A DNA stretch of 62,091 nucleotides. It comes from Bacillota bacterium (GTDB lineage: Bacteria > Bacillota > Negativicutes > Sporomusales > CTSoil-080). Shown here in pieces: positions 27,525 to 34,937 of this stretch (position 1 is the stretch's first letter; every line of letters begins with the position of its first letter). The stretch lies in contig JAGGAE010000005.1 in the NCBI GenBank assembly GCA_017889725.1, forward strand, positions 1 through 62,091, written 5' to 3'. The notes under the pieces were generated by a model. That model searched no databases, was not told the origin of the DNA, and was given only the letters and a program-made list of their open reading frames with translations. Made by a program: the position numbers and the translations under genes.

Positions 27525-27718
27525 ATTCGCCCTCCTTCATTTTCTGGTTTTTCCTGAAAATGCGCTAACCGATTTTCTGCTGCTTTCCGAAACGAATGTT
27601 CATTGGCCACGTCTTTTGATACTATAGATTGGTCTATTCTCCGGCGCGTTACTGCGTTATCGCCTGCACTCATAGCGTATTCGGAGGCAAACGACTGCAT
27701 ACTTGTCTTTTTTCGCAT
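27521..27718 (-). CDS. Small charged protein of unknown function
   Basis: A 65-aa ORF starting at the ATG at 27718, with a perfect AAGGAGGTG ribosome binding site; the ten residues added by the track lie in and before this site. The sequence is polar and charged (MRKKTSMQSFASEYAMSAGDNAV...RKAAENRLAHFQEKP) with likely helical character. No family is recognised. The following 44-aa ORF is coupled to it by a four-base overlap. Confidence 0.65.
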   Translation of the reverse strand: MRKKTSMQSFASEYAMSAGDNAVTRRRIDQSIVSKDVANEHSFRKAAENRLAHFQEKPENEGGRI

Positions 27719-27878
27719 TTTCACACCTCCTTGCAATAGTTTGTCCAAAACAACTTATTTCGTCGCATAAAAACTTTACCGCATATACCGATACTTAACA
27801 TATAATTTTCGTTCTTAATGCCAATTGGTAAAAAATTCCTTGCATGAAAGTAAAACTTAAAACCAATACTATCAGCGT

Positions 27879-28165
27879 AAAGGGTTCGTAATGGTTGAGT
27901 CAAGACTTGTGCCGGATCGCAAGGTTCGGTATAGGTCGGCCAAAGAGTATTATCGGGTCGAAAGGCTCGGTAATAGTCGGCGGGAAGATCATCATTTGTC
28001 TCCCAAGGCTGTACGGTAGCCCAACTGTTGTCGTATGGTCGAAAGGGATGAATGGTGGTCGAGCTAAGACTGCCACGGGTTCTGAATATTCGGGTCTATT
28101 GTAGTCGGGAGATTGCGGTAGGTTCAGTAGGTATCTTTGGCAGTCGAGCAAAGGTCAGTATCGGT
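27879..28165. repeat. Degenerate ~40-bp tandem repeat tract in a gene-poor gap
   Basis: The 545-bp gap between the small-ORF pair and the charged secreted protein holds about seven diverged copies of a G-rich unit, for example AAGGTTCGGTATAGGTCGG, AAAGGCTCGGTAATAGTCGG and AGGGTTCGTAATGGTTGAG, starting about every 40-41 bp. GGTCGAAAGG recurs exactly 81 bp apart (27956 and 28037). On the minus strand two copies translate in one frame into related peptides (FRPYDNSWATVQPW and FRPDNTLWPTYTEP), but stops break the frame farther upstream. It may be a decayed repeat-protein gene or a non-coding satellite. Confidence 0.55.
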
Positions 28166-28233
28166 TGTGTAATGCTTGTGCGTAGGCGAAGTAGCGTAGA
28201 TCATTACGGGCTCTTTATTATAAGCATATACAA

Positions 28234-28273
28234 AAAAGCGCAAACTTTGCACATTATGCAGAGTTTGCGCTTA
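28234..28273. terminator. Terminator after the charged secreted protein
   Basis: AAGCGCAAACTTTGCA and TGCAGAGTTTGCGCTT form a long stem, with an A/T tract on the distal side (TTTTTTG on the minus strand). It closes the minus-strand gene ending at 28294. Confidence 0.8.
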
Positions 28274-28293
28274 TCGTTTCTGTATGGGGCAGA

Positions 28294-28713
28294 TTAATTG
28301 TCCAAAATTATGTCTAACATCAAATGGGCAATGTCTCGAGCCATCCTATCGTGACGGTCTTTTTCCCGCTGTTGCCGTTCATGCCACGCACGTTCATCTT
28401 CGTTGTCCCGGCGTTGCATAGCCCAGTTAAAACGGTCATCTTCAATACGACGCATTTCTTCTTTATGGCGTCTATCTTCTTGTCGCTGACGGTCATGCCA
28501 CGCCCGATCGTCTTCATTATGTCGACGCATTTTTTCCCGGTCATGACGCTCGCCTTCTCGTTGCTGCATATCTGTCCACTGCTGCTCATCCTGCTGATAC
28601 TGCGGACCGCCTCCTGGACCATGCGGCGCAGCCGCTACCAAACTCGTTCCCAGCCCCAGCTGCATCATGCCTACCATAGTAAACACCAAAAGCTTTTTAC
28701 TCACACTGTTCAT
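28294..28713 (-). CDS. Secreted, highly charged repeat protein
   Basis: 139 aa from the ATG at 28713 (CAAGGAGAG upstream). A signal peptide (KKLLVFTMVGMMQLGLGTSLVAAAP) is followed by a Gly/Gln-rich linker and a long region built from Arg, Asp, Glu and His. Two imperfect units, NEDDRAWHDRQRQEDRRHKEEMRR and NEDERAWHERQQREKDRHDRM, are visible. It probably forms an extended charged helix outside the inner membrane. The function is unknown; metal or polyanion binding is a guess. It has its own terminator and looks monocistronic. Confidence 0.7.
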   Translation of the reverse strand: MNSVSKKLLVFTMVGMMQLGLGTSLVAAAPHGPGGGPQYQQDEQQWTDMQQREGERHDREKMRRHNEDDRAWHDRQRQEDRRHKEEMRRIEDDRFNWAMQRRDNEDERAWHERQQREKDRHDRMARDIAHLMLDIILDN

Positions 28714-28808
28714 CTTTACACTCTCCTTGCACCTTTTCTGATTATATAATAACATTTAATTATGACAAAATCTTGTCGGAAATATGTCTAAATCACCGAC
28801 ATTTTATA

Positions 28809-28837
28809 TTGACTGTATTACGAGAGTCATTTAATAT
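28809..28837 (+). promoter_or_regulatory. Sigma-A promoter of folT
   Basis: TTGACT, a 17-nt spacer and TAATAT lie 33 nt upstream of the folT start. The implied leader is short, so no tetrahydrofolate riboswitch fits here. Confidence 0.7.
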
Positions 28838-28869
28838 AGCAAGATAAGGATCTTCCGGAGGTGCTCTGA

Positions 28870-29388
28870 TTGCCGCTTTTTAATACCAGAAATCTTATTA
28901 ATGCCGCTATCTTCATCGCTTTAACCATTATCCTGACTCATATTTTTGCTATTCAAACAACATTTACCCGTATAGATTTCGGTTTTCTCGCCATAGCTGT
29001 TTTTTCCATGCGTTTTGGTCCACTGGCCGGAGGGTTGGTCGCAGCCATTGCCGATATTATCGGGTGCATAATTTTTTCTCCCGGTATGTATTTCCCCGGC
29101 TTTACCGTCAGTGCTTTTTTGACCGGCACACTATACGGTATATTTTATTACAATAAGCCCGTCACGTTTCTCCGCGCCCTACTGGCAAACCTGGCCATTA
29201 TTCTTCTGGTAGGACTAGTTTTAAACACCATTTGGTTATCCATATTGTACAATAAAGCGGCTACCATAATAGTCTATGGACGTTTAATTAAATGCGCCAT
29301 TATGCTGCCCTTGCAAACAGCACTGGTTTATTTGCTCCAGAAAAGGCTTTCTCCATTTACCTTAAACCCCAAATCTCTCCACCAATAA
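28870..29388 (+). CDS. folT: ECF transporter substrate-binding subunit, FolT-like
   Basis: A 172-aa membrane protein with about six hydrophobic spans, resembling the folate-specific S component of energy-coupling factor transporters. Supporting stretches are FTRIDFGFLAIAVFSMRFGPLAGGLVAAIADIIGCIIF and the NTIWLSILY motif near span 5. The shared EcfA/A'/T module is not in the window. The TTG start has CCGGAGGTG upstream. Assignment to folate rather than another vitamin rests on sequence resemblance only. Confidence 0.8.
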   Translation: MPLFNTRNLINAAIFIALTIILTHIFAIQTTFTRIDFGFLAIAVFSMRFGPLAGGLVAAIADIIGCIIFSPGMYFPGFTVSAFLTGTLYGIFYYNKPVTFLRALLANLAIILLVGLVLNTIWLSILYNKAATIIVYGRLIKCAIMLPLQTALVYLLQKRLSPFTLNPKSLHQ

Positions 29389-29396
29389 ATTTTTTT

Positions 29397-29447
29397 TAAA
29401 AACAAAGCTTATTTAATTTATCGACAAACAAGCTTTGTTTTTTCTTT
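29397..29447. terminator. Bidirectional terminator
   Basis: AAAACAAAGCTT and AAGCTTTGTTTT flank a ~19-nt loop, with T-rich tracts on both sides, between convergent folT and the serine hydrolase gene. Confidence 0.8.
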
Positions 29448-30204
29448 ATTTATGCCGCAAAACGTTATATATTTTCGCCGACTGAGTAGCAATAAAATTG
29501 CTTGCGTACTCATGATCGGACGTATTGGTATAAAAACTGATTAGTACCGGATCATAGCCATCCTGGATAACCCCTACATCACAAAGGATGGCATCCAGTT
29601 CGCCAACCTTATGAAGGACAGGTGTCTCCATATAACGCGGAATTTCGTCATGAAAAATTGTATTCGCCAGATATGATTTAAACCTCTGGCTTTTTTCCTT
29701 TTCCAGATACTTTTCCCCATAAACTTTTTCGAAGACTTTCGCCATTTCATAAGGGGTTGTCACACTATGATACTTGTACTTTTTAAATGCCTCTTCATTA
29801 TGTATGCGAGTTTGACGCAATCGGAAATCCTTGACGACCTTATCCAAGGCATCCCTATTGGTAAGCTTATCTAATAAATCATTAAACGAATCATTATCAC
29901 TCACTGTAATCATTAACCTTATATCCTGCTCATACTCACTTATCTGGTCGGATCCGGCGGCAGGATACAAATACTTATACACTGCCAAAGCAACGATCAC
30001 CTTACTGGTCGAAGCAGTGGGGAAAACAGCATCCTGATTAAATTGAAGGGTTTTACCAGTATTTAGATTTTTAGCAAATACACCCACACTGCCATGAAAG
30101 CCCTTTAAGTCACTCATTATTTCTTTTTCCGGTGCAGGAGCTGCAAAACCAGTAACTACTGAAAAACATATTCCGATTAAAGCAAGAATTATTCTCTTTT
30201 TCAT
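29446..30204 (-). CDS. Class A beta-lactamase-like serine hydrolase, exported
   Basis: 252 aa with a signal peptide (KRIILALIGICFSVVTGFAAPAP). The penicilloyl-serine transferase motifs are in order: STSK (active-site Ser and Lys, ~65), SDN (~102) and KVG in place of KTG (~205). A clear omega-loop ExxLN motif with the deacylating Glu is not obvious; the equivalent region reads HNEEAFKK. It may therefore be a peptidoglycan-acting or PBP-like hydrolase rather than an effective resistance enzyme. It is monocistronic. Confidence 0.8.
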   Translation of the reverse strand: MKKRIILALIGICFSVVTGFAAPAPEKEIMSDLKGFHGSVGVFAKNLNTGKTLQFNQDAVFPTASTSKVIVALAVYKYLYPAAGSDQISEYEQDIRLMITVSDNDSFNDLLDKLTNRDALDKVVKDFRLRQTRIHNEEAFKKYKYHSVTTPYEMAKVFEKVYGEKYLEKEKSQRFKSYLANTIFHDEIPRYMETPVLHKVGELDAILCDVGVIQDGYDPVLISFYTNTSDHEYASNFIATQSAKIYNVLRHK

Positions 30205-30388
30205 TTCGACACCTCATCCATAATCTCTGGTACTAGTTTACCATTACCTTCATTCCAATTTCCATTGTAAATTGTTGGTCACTAAAAAACATGTTTTGTA
30301 CTGGATAATATTAAACGTTGACGCTACGCATTCAATTTGCTATATTTTTCACAGGTTCAGTATACATAATACGCAAGGAGGTTACGCA

Positions 30389-30877
30389 TTGAAAAAATTG
30401 ATGTTCGGCTGTACTTTGCTTCTTCTCCTTCTAGCTTTCAGTAGTATAAGCTCCGCGGCACCAATCAACCACTTGGCTGATACCCAGACCGCAATTGGTT
30501 TTGACAACAATTTATTTTATCTTGAGCATAAGTTTGGTGATAATTTTACATTAGGTTATCAAAGTGTCGACTGGAGCGGGCATGAAGATATATATGGTCA
30601 ATTCGCTTTCTCCGACAACCTGCGCGGTATCATTGGCAACCGAAACTTCAGTCCAAGTTCAGAACTATATGCCGGGTTAGCAGTAACCGGTCAGCTGGCC
30701 TCCCAATGCACAGGTTATGCTTCCTTTGTTAGCGGCAATAGCTTCTCAGAATTCCAGGCCGGTGCAAACTTCAAACTAAGTGAAAACCTTGAACTTAACG
30801 TCAACTATCATTCCTATACACCAGACTGGGGCGCGAACAAATCCGGTGCTGGCTTAGGAGCCACTTTTAAATTTTAA
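30389..30877 (+). CDS. Small outer-membrane beta-barrel-like protein
   Basis: About 162 aa starting at a TTG with AAGGAGG 7 nt upstream (the track's 39 N-terminal residues are outside the gene). A signal peptide (KKLMFGCTLLLLLLAFSSISSAAP) precedes alternating hydrophobic/polar strands such as KFGDNFTLGYQSVDW, ELYAGLAVTGQL and NLELNVNYHSY. The protein ends in ATFKF, the terminal Phe typical of BAM-inserted barrels. Expected in the outer membrane of a diderm Firmicute; the ligand or pore function is unknown. Confidence 0.7.
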   Translation: MKKLMFGCTLLLLLLAFSSISSAAPINHLADTQTAIGFDNNLFYLEHKFGDNFTLGYQSVDWSGHEDIYGQFAFSDNLRGIIGNRNFSPSSELYAGLAVTGQLASQCTGYASFVSGNSFSEFQAGANFKLSENLELNVNYHSYTPDWGANKSGAGLGATFKF

Positions 30878-30908
30878 TACGCCTGCCATACTTAAACACC
30901 CAATATCA

Positions 30909-30945
30909 CATAACAGGGGGATAATCTGTCCTCCTGTTATTTTTC
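30909..30945 (+). terminator. Terminator after the beta-barrel gene
   Basis: ATAACAGG-GGA and TCC-CCTGTTAT pair across a short loop followed by TTTTTCG. Confidence 0.7.
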
Positions 30946-31116
30946 GTATGCCGATTTCTTTTTTACATTACCAATATAAAGCCTATAGGTTTCTATTCAA
31001 GTTTGACTTAATAATTAACCATCAACTCCTCCCTGCATAGAAACAATTATATCACCTTTTCGCTCCCGGATGTAATGCGATAACAGTGGAATACTAAGCT
31101 CAAGGAGGAATGGTAT

Positions 31117-31641
31117 GTGCATACCAAGAAGCATCACTGTAAACGGCATTACAAAAAATTCGTTGCTGCTATCGCCGGTGCCCTTGCACTCTCAGCTGCG
31201 CTAGTCCCCCATCTTCCTGCTCCGGCCCCGTCCCCCATCCACACTCAAACATCACCTTCTCCGTCACCCGAAGACCTTTCACCTGAGAATCCTAATGAAA
31301 CTGTCGGACCGTCACCACAAGCCGAAGAAAAACCCCCAGTTAAAGTTCTGGACATTACCGCTACCGCCTATGCGCCTGGCGCTCACGATAATGAGCAATG
31401 GGGCAACAAAACGTACACCGGGACTACAGTTCGCCCTGGTATCATCGCAGTAGATCCGCGCGTTATCCCTTTAGGTTCTAAAGTAATGATTCAATATGCT
31501 GACGGGCATAAAGAATATGCCGTCGCCGAAGATACTGGCGGGGCCATTAAAGGTCACCGGATTGATGTAGCAAAGCAGACAGTGAGTGAAGCTAACCGTT
31601 TTGGTATTAAACCAGTAAAAGTTTACGTATTTCATAACTAA
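31117..31641 (+). CDS. 3D-domain (YuiC/MltA-fold) cell-wall protein
   Basis: A 174-aa exported protein: basic N-terminus, one hydrophobic segment (FVAAIAGALALSAALV), a Pro/Ser-rich linker, and a C-terminal 3D domain named for its aspartates (IAVDPRVIPLGSKVMI, AEDTGGAIKGHRIDV). 3D domains share the double-psi barrel of lytic transglycosylase MltA and are found in Sps/YuiC/resuscitation-type proteins acting on peptidoglycan. GTG start with AAGGAGG 8 nt upstream. Likely periplasmic muramidase-type activity, by family only. Confidence 0.88.
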   Translation: MHTKKHHCKRHYKKFVAAIAGALALSAALVPHLPAPAPSPIHTQTSPSPSPEDLSPENPNETVGPSPQAEEKPPVKVLDITATAYAPGAHDNEQWGNKTYTGTTVRPGIIAVDPRVIPLGSKVMIQYADGHKEYAVAEDTGGAIKGHRIDVAKQTVSEANRFGIKPVKVYVFHN

Positions 31642-31702
31642 ATCCCGTAAAATCAGGACAAGACATCCTCTTGCATGATAAAATATACAAATGATTAACA
31701 TT

Positions 31703-31735
31703 ACAGGGCGTCAAAAAGCGTCCTGTTTCTTTGTA
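31703..31735 (+). terminator. Terminator after the 3D-domain gene
   Basis: ACAGGGCG and CGTCCTGT pair around an eight-base loop, then TTTCTTTGTATTTTTT. Confidence 0.7.
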
Positions 31736-31760
31736 TTTTTTCTAGCAGGAGATGGATGAT

Positions 31761-32492
31761 ATGAGTAATGTTTTGTCTTTGCCTCAATTAAACTTTCTAT
31801 TTAGCTACAACCTCCCTGAACGCCAAGTTTTACTTGTTGCCGGCGGTCGGCCTCCTGCCTCCTCGTGGCTTGCAGCCGCCGCCGGGTCTTTCACTGTTTG
31901 GGGAGTGGATAGCGGAGTAGATAGTTTAAAAAACAGTGATGTTCAACCGGTTGCGGTAATCGGGGACGGCGATAGCGCCACACCAGCAGCCTGGGAATGG
32001 GCAAAATCATTGGGCATTCCCGTAGAAATTCATCCGCCTGAAAAAGATTTAACCGACCTCCAACTTGCTTTACAAAGAACCGGAGAATTATATGAGCAAG
32101 CCGCAGTTATTGTTACTGGAGTTTGGGGCGGGCGATTTGACCATACCTTCAGCAATATTTATTCCTTACTGGGCAGTAAGACGTTCGGCCTTGCCCCCTG
32201 CTGTGCTGCCGACGACAAAGAGATTTTAGTGTTACTCCACGGCCCTGACCGTGTTAATATTCAGCTTAAACACCAGCCTTCGGCAGTTTCCTTATTACCC
32301 CTGTCTGACTGTTCAGGCGTAACCATTACCGGAGTTCGCTGGCCTTTAAATAAAGTTACGCTGAGCACAGGCTTACCATACGCAATTAGCAATAGGCCGA
32401 CAACGGATAAAACTCGGTTATCTGTTTCTTTAGACCACGGCTGTCTGGGTATTTACCTATGCTGGGACGACAATGAACTATCTAATTTATAA
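31761..32492 (+). CDS. Thiamine pyrophosphokinase
   Basis: Makes thiamine diphosphate from thiamine and ATP. Family motifs are clear: VAVIGDGDSATP, HPPEKDLTDLQLAL and GVWGGRFDHTFSNIYSL. The C-terminal beta-sandwich that binds thiamine ends in a typical TTDKTRLSVSLDHGCLGIYL. I start at the ATG at 31761 because AGGAG lies nine nt upstream and touches the earlier ATG. It sits just before a TPP riboswitch and the thiamine transporter gene, so uptake and activation of thiamine are neighbouring functions. Confidence 0.9.
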   Translation: MSNVLSLPQLNFLFSYNLPERQVLLVAGGRPPASSWLAAAAGSFTVWGVDSGVDSLKNSDVQPVAVIGDGDSATPAAWEWAKSLGIPVEIHPPEKDLTDLQLALQRTGELYEQAAVIVTGVWGGRFDHTFSNIYSLLGSKTFGLAPCCAADDKEILVLLHGPDRVNIQLKHQPSAVSLLPLSDCSGVTITGVRWPLNKVTLSTGLPYAISNRPTTDKTRLSVSLDHGCLGIYLCWDDNELSNL

Positions 32493-32550
32493 ATTTTACT
32501 GGTAAACCAGAAAATAAACTGTTATAATAAACGAAAATAAAAATTCATTG

Positions 32551-32632
32551 TGCTAGGGGTGCCATAAGGCTGAGAGATGAACTATTTCATTAACCCTTCA
32601 CCTGATCTGGATAATACCAGCGTAGGGAAGCG
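32551..32632 (+). ncRNA. TPP (THI-box) riboswitch
   Basis: The sequence shows CTAGGGGTGCC, GGCTGAGA, ACCCTT...ACCTGATCTGGATAATACCAGCGTAGGGAA, all canonical THI-element blocks. A possible -10 TATAAT lies at 32523. Downstream are a hairpin terminator and thiT, so TPP should turn thiamine import off. Confidence 0.96.
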
Positions 32633-32641
32633 ACATTAAAA

Positions 32642-32680
32642 AACACCGCACGCCCGTTCTGGGCCTGCGGTATTTTGCTT
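32642..32680 (+). terminator. Terminator of the TPP riboswitch leader
   Basis: ACCGCA-C-GCCC pairs with GGGC-C-TGCGGT around GTTCT, followed by ATTTTGCTTTG. It lies between the aptamer and thiT. Confidence 0.8.
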
Positions 32681-32729
32681 TGTTCGGCAGCTAGCCTTGA
32701 ATACTAGATGAATAGGGAGATGATATTTT

Positions 32730-33359
32730 ATGGAAAAACTAGTTTCTAATTTATCAACGCTTGGAGGGAATCCATCCAGCATTGCGGCTTTAATTGGCCT
32801 CATTGCATTTATTTTGGCATATTTCTACATAAAGAAAATTTCGTTAAACACCCGGCTAGTTGTTCATATCGGTCTGGCATTGGCTTTAACCGTTATTCTC
32901 CATACTTTTCGCCTATACCACATGCCCCAGGGAGGCAGCATTACCTTTGGCGCAATGGTACCTCTTTTACTCATTTCCTTCCGTTATGGACCGGGCGTCG
33001 GCTACCTGACCGGATTTGTTTATGGTTTTTTTGATCTGTTGCATGATCCTTATATTCTACACCCTATTCAAGTGCTTTTTGACTACCCTTTACCCTTCAT
33101 GGCACTAGGTTTAGCCGGATATTTCCAAAACAAGCCACTGGTAGGCGCCATTGCCGGTGTTTTGGGTCGCTTTGTCTGCCACTTTATCTCCGGCGTTGTT
33201 TTCTTTGCCAGCTACGCGCCCGCTGGAGTTTCTCCCTACTGGTACTCGCTGATCTTTAACGCTACTTATTTAGTACCTGAACTCGTAATTTGCCTACTCA
33301 TACTTAAAGTTTTACCGGCAACGCGGTTAGTTTCCTTTATGGCCGGGCAACCGAAATAA
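32730..33359 (+). CDS. thiT: Thiamine ECF transporter S component
   Basis: A 209-aa membrane protein with six or seven spans and the ThiT hallmarks ITFGAMVPLLLISFRYGPGVGYLTGFVYGFFDLLHDPYILHPIQVLFDYPLPFMALGLAGYF. It binds thiamine and needs the EcfAA'T energising module located elsewhere. It is the only gene controlled by the TPP riboswitch here. GGGAGATGA lies upstream of the ATG. Confidence 0.94.
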   Translation: MEKLVSNLSTLGGNPSSIAALIGLIAFILAYFYIKKISLNTRLVVHIGLALALTVILHTFRLYHMPQGGSITFGAMVPLLLISFRYGPGVGYLTGFVYGFFDLLHDPYILHPIQVLFDYPLPFMALGLAGYFQNKPLVGAIAGVLGRFVCHFISGVVFFASYAPAGVSPYWYSLIFNATYLVPELVICLLILKVLPATRLVSFMAGQPK

Positions 33360-33372
33360 TCCAGCTTTATAT

Positions 33373-34041
33373 TTACAATGGCATAACACTTTTGCTTTTT
33401 ATTCGGCCTTCCTGTGAAGGCTGAATTTTTTTATTAAAGCCAACATCCAGCATAATGAAGAAGGCGGCAGAATAACATACCCACTCGGCAAGCTCTTCGT
33501 ATAATTCCTCTCTTGCACCAAACACGCCTCCGCTATAATGTTCAACCCAAGCCGCTAAAAATCCGGTAACCAACATAATGATAATTTCTACAATAGGTAG
33601 AGTTCCATATTTGATCCATCTGCGCACTTGATACACTAAGCCTGACCGAAAAAGCCCCCAAAGCGTTATAATAATAGTAATCGCAATTGCCAACGTTACA
33701 TAGCGACCGTAAGACAAGTCTGATAACTGTGGCATATTCCCTTCCTGAGTAAGGTAAAACACCCTCCCCCAGCTTAATTCCCGGCCACACATTATCAACC
33801 ATATTGGAATTGTCCACACAATAAGCTTTCGCATAGCCAATGTTCCCACACCGAAAAAACGCGCAGACAGAGCTATTATACTAGCGCAGAGTAAGACAAA
33901 AGCCTGTGTCAATTCAAGAGGACCATTCTCATCACCCCAAGCATTCGGCAACACCCATGCCCCGATTAACGCCGCCAGCACAACTAATACTAATACACCA
34001 CTACAAAACGTCCAGCATCTTTCTCCTTTATTTCTCAACAT
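33373..34041 (-). CDS. Uncharacterised multi-span membrane protein
   Basis: About 222 aa with six or so hydrophobic spans; I do not recognise a named family. A short conserved-looking motif GRELSWGRVFYLTQEGN sits after span 3, and a charged GAREELYEELAEW lies before the last span. Paired acidic residues near membrane spans could be functional. The ATG at 34041 has GGAGGGA upstream. A palindrome resembling a TetR operator lies upstream. Confidence 0.7.
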   Translation of the reverse strand: MLRNKGERCWTFCSGVLVLVVLAALIGAWVLPNAWGDENGPLELTQAFVLLCASIIALSARFFGVGTLAMRKLIVWTIPIWLIMCGRELSWGRVFYLTQEGNMPQLSDLSYGRYVTLAIAITIIITLWGLFRSGLVYQVRRWIKYGTLPIVEIIIMLVTGFLAAWVEHYSGGVFGAREELYEELAEWVCYSAAFFIMLDVGFNKKIQPSQEGRIKSKSVMPL

Positions 34042-34072
34042 TAAATTCCCTCCATACAATAATGGTATTTTC

Positions 34073-34089
34073 GACTGTCCGGTCAGTCA
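34073..34089. promoter_or_regulatory. Dyad GACTG-TCCGGT-CAGTC upstream of the membrane protein
   Basis: A 5-bp perfect dyad with a CCGG core, 32 bp before the start at 34041. Its half-sites match those of the palindrome in the emrA promoter region at 17467, although the spacing differs. No regulator is adjacent. Confidence 0.4.
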
Positions 34090-34120
34090 TACATCTGTAA
34101 TTACTATTGAAATTGGGGGT

Positions 34121-34158
34121 ACCTAAGGCCCAACAAGCAAATAACATAGGCCTTAGGT
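34121..34158. terminator. Perfect 10-bp inverted repeat at the end of the hyf operon
   Basis: ACCTAAGGCC and GGCCTTAGGT are separated by 18 nt, about 45 bp beyond the last hydrogenase gene. No U tract follows on the minus strand, so it could be an RNA-stability hairpin or operator rather than a terminator. Confidence 0.45.
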
Positions 34159-34201
34159 TTACCACTCATCCTATTACTCTTAACAGTCATGGACCCCCTT
34201 A

Positions 34202-34927
34202 TCATCTTATGCGATCCATGACTAATGAAAGAGCGTATAACAAAGTTTGCGGCCTCGGTGGGCATCCCGGCACATAAATATCCACCGGAATATATTCATC
34301 TACTCTTCCCTGGATGGCATAACTGGTACCATAGGTCCGACCTGAAGCGGCACAGGCCCCCACCGCCATCACCAATTTAGGACTAGGAGTAGCTTCATAT
34401 GTCATAAGTAAGGCTTGCTTAAGGTTGCGAGTAACCACACCGGTCACCATAAGTAAATCAGCATGTCGCGGAGATGCAACAAAATCCAAACCATATTGCT
34501 GCAGGTCATACAACGGATTACTGAGGGCGTTTAATTCCCACTCACACGCATTACAAGAGCCGACATCCAGATGGCGAATCGCTAAAGAGCGCCCCAACGT
34601 ACGCATGATTCTTTTCTTCAGACTCTGTCCTGCTTGTTCAAGTTGTCCCGATAGTTCGGCTAAATTGATGTTTCCAGTCTGGCGTAACGCCCCAGACTGA
34701 CAAACCTCTACGCATCGACCGCAGAAGATACAGGCGCAATGATCAACTGACACTTCCTTCTCGATAAGCCTTAAAGCTCCAGTCGGACAAACACGAAAGC
34801 AAGCCCCACACTCCGTACATGGACCATCCGCCGCAATCTCTCCTCTGGCTCTTGGAGCCAAATGATTTTCCGTATAATTTTGAGTAACGCTGCCGGTCAT
34901 CATTATTTTTCTCAGTATTTTTAACAT
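34202..34927 (-). CDS. Fused 2[4Fe-4S] ferredoxin / hydrogenase small subunit (HyfH-HyfI type)
   Basis: 241 aa combining two parts that are usually separate in Hyc/Hyf complexes. Residues ~30-85 carry two cluster motifs, CTECGACFRVCP and CIFCGRCVEVCQ. Residues ~115-240 are a NuoB/HycG/HyfI-type small subunit with the proximal cluster cysteines in GSCNACEWE, GACAASG and PGCPPRP. It would pass electrons between the NiFe centre and a soluble carrier. The ATG at 34927 has AGGGGGAT upstream; the 45 residues added by the track lie in the 3' end of hyfG. It is the last gene of the operon. Confidence 0.9.
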   Translation of the reverse strand: MLKILRKIMMTGSVTQNYTENHLAPRARGEIAADGPCTECGACFRVCPTGALRLIEKEVSVDHCACIFCGRCVEVCQSGALRQTGNINLAELSGQLEQAGQSLKKRIMRTLGRSLAIRHLDVGSCNACEWELNALSNPLYDLQQYGLDFVASPRHADLLMVTGVVTRNLKQALLMTYEATPSPKLVMAVGACAASGRTYGTSYAIQGRVDEYIPVDIYVPGCPPRPQTLLYALSLVMDRIR

Positions 34928-34937
34928 GTTTATCCCC

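Noticed and set aside
27900-28151. 83-aa minus-strand ORF in the repeat tract
   Set aside because: No ribosome binding site, and it is in a different frame from the repeat peptides; explained by the tandem repeat tract.
28837-28870. Tetrahydrofolate riboswitch before folT
   Set aside because: The predicted promoter leaves only about 30 nt of leader and no THF-aptamer core is present.
29446-30204. Calling this gene a true beta-lactamase
   Set aside because: SxxK, SDN and KxG are present but the omega-loop Glu motif is not evident, so only a serine-hydrolase call is supported.
34110-34190. 28-codon minus-strand ORF after the hydrogenase operon (MTVKSNRMSGKPK...)
   Set aside because: It has an AAGGGGG upstream but spans the inverted repeat and shows no coding character or family.
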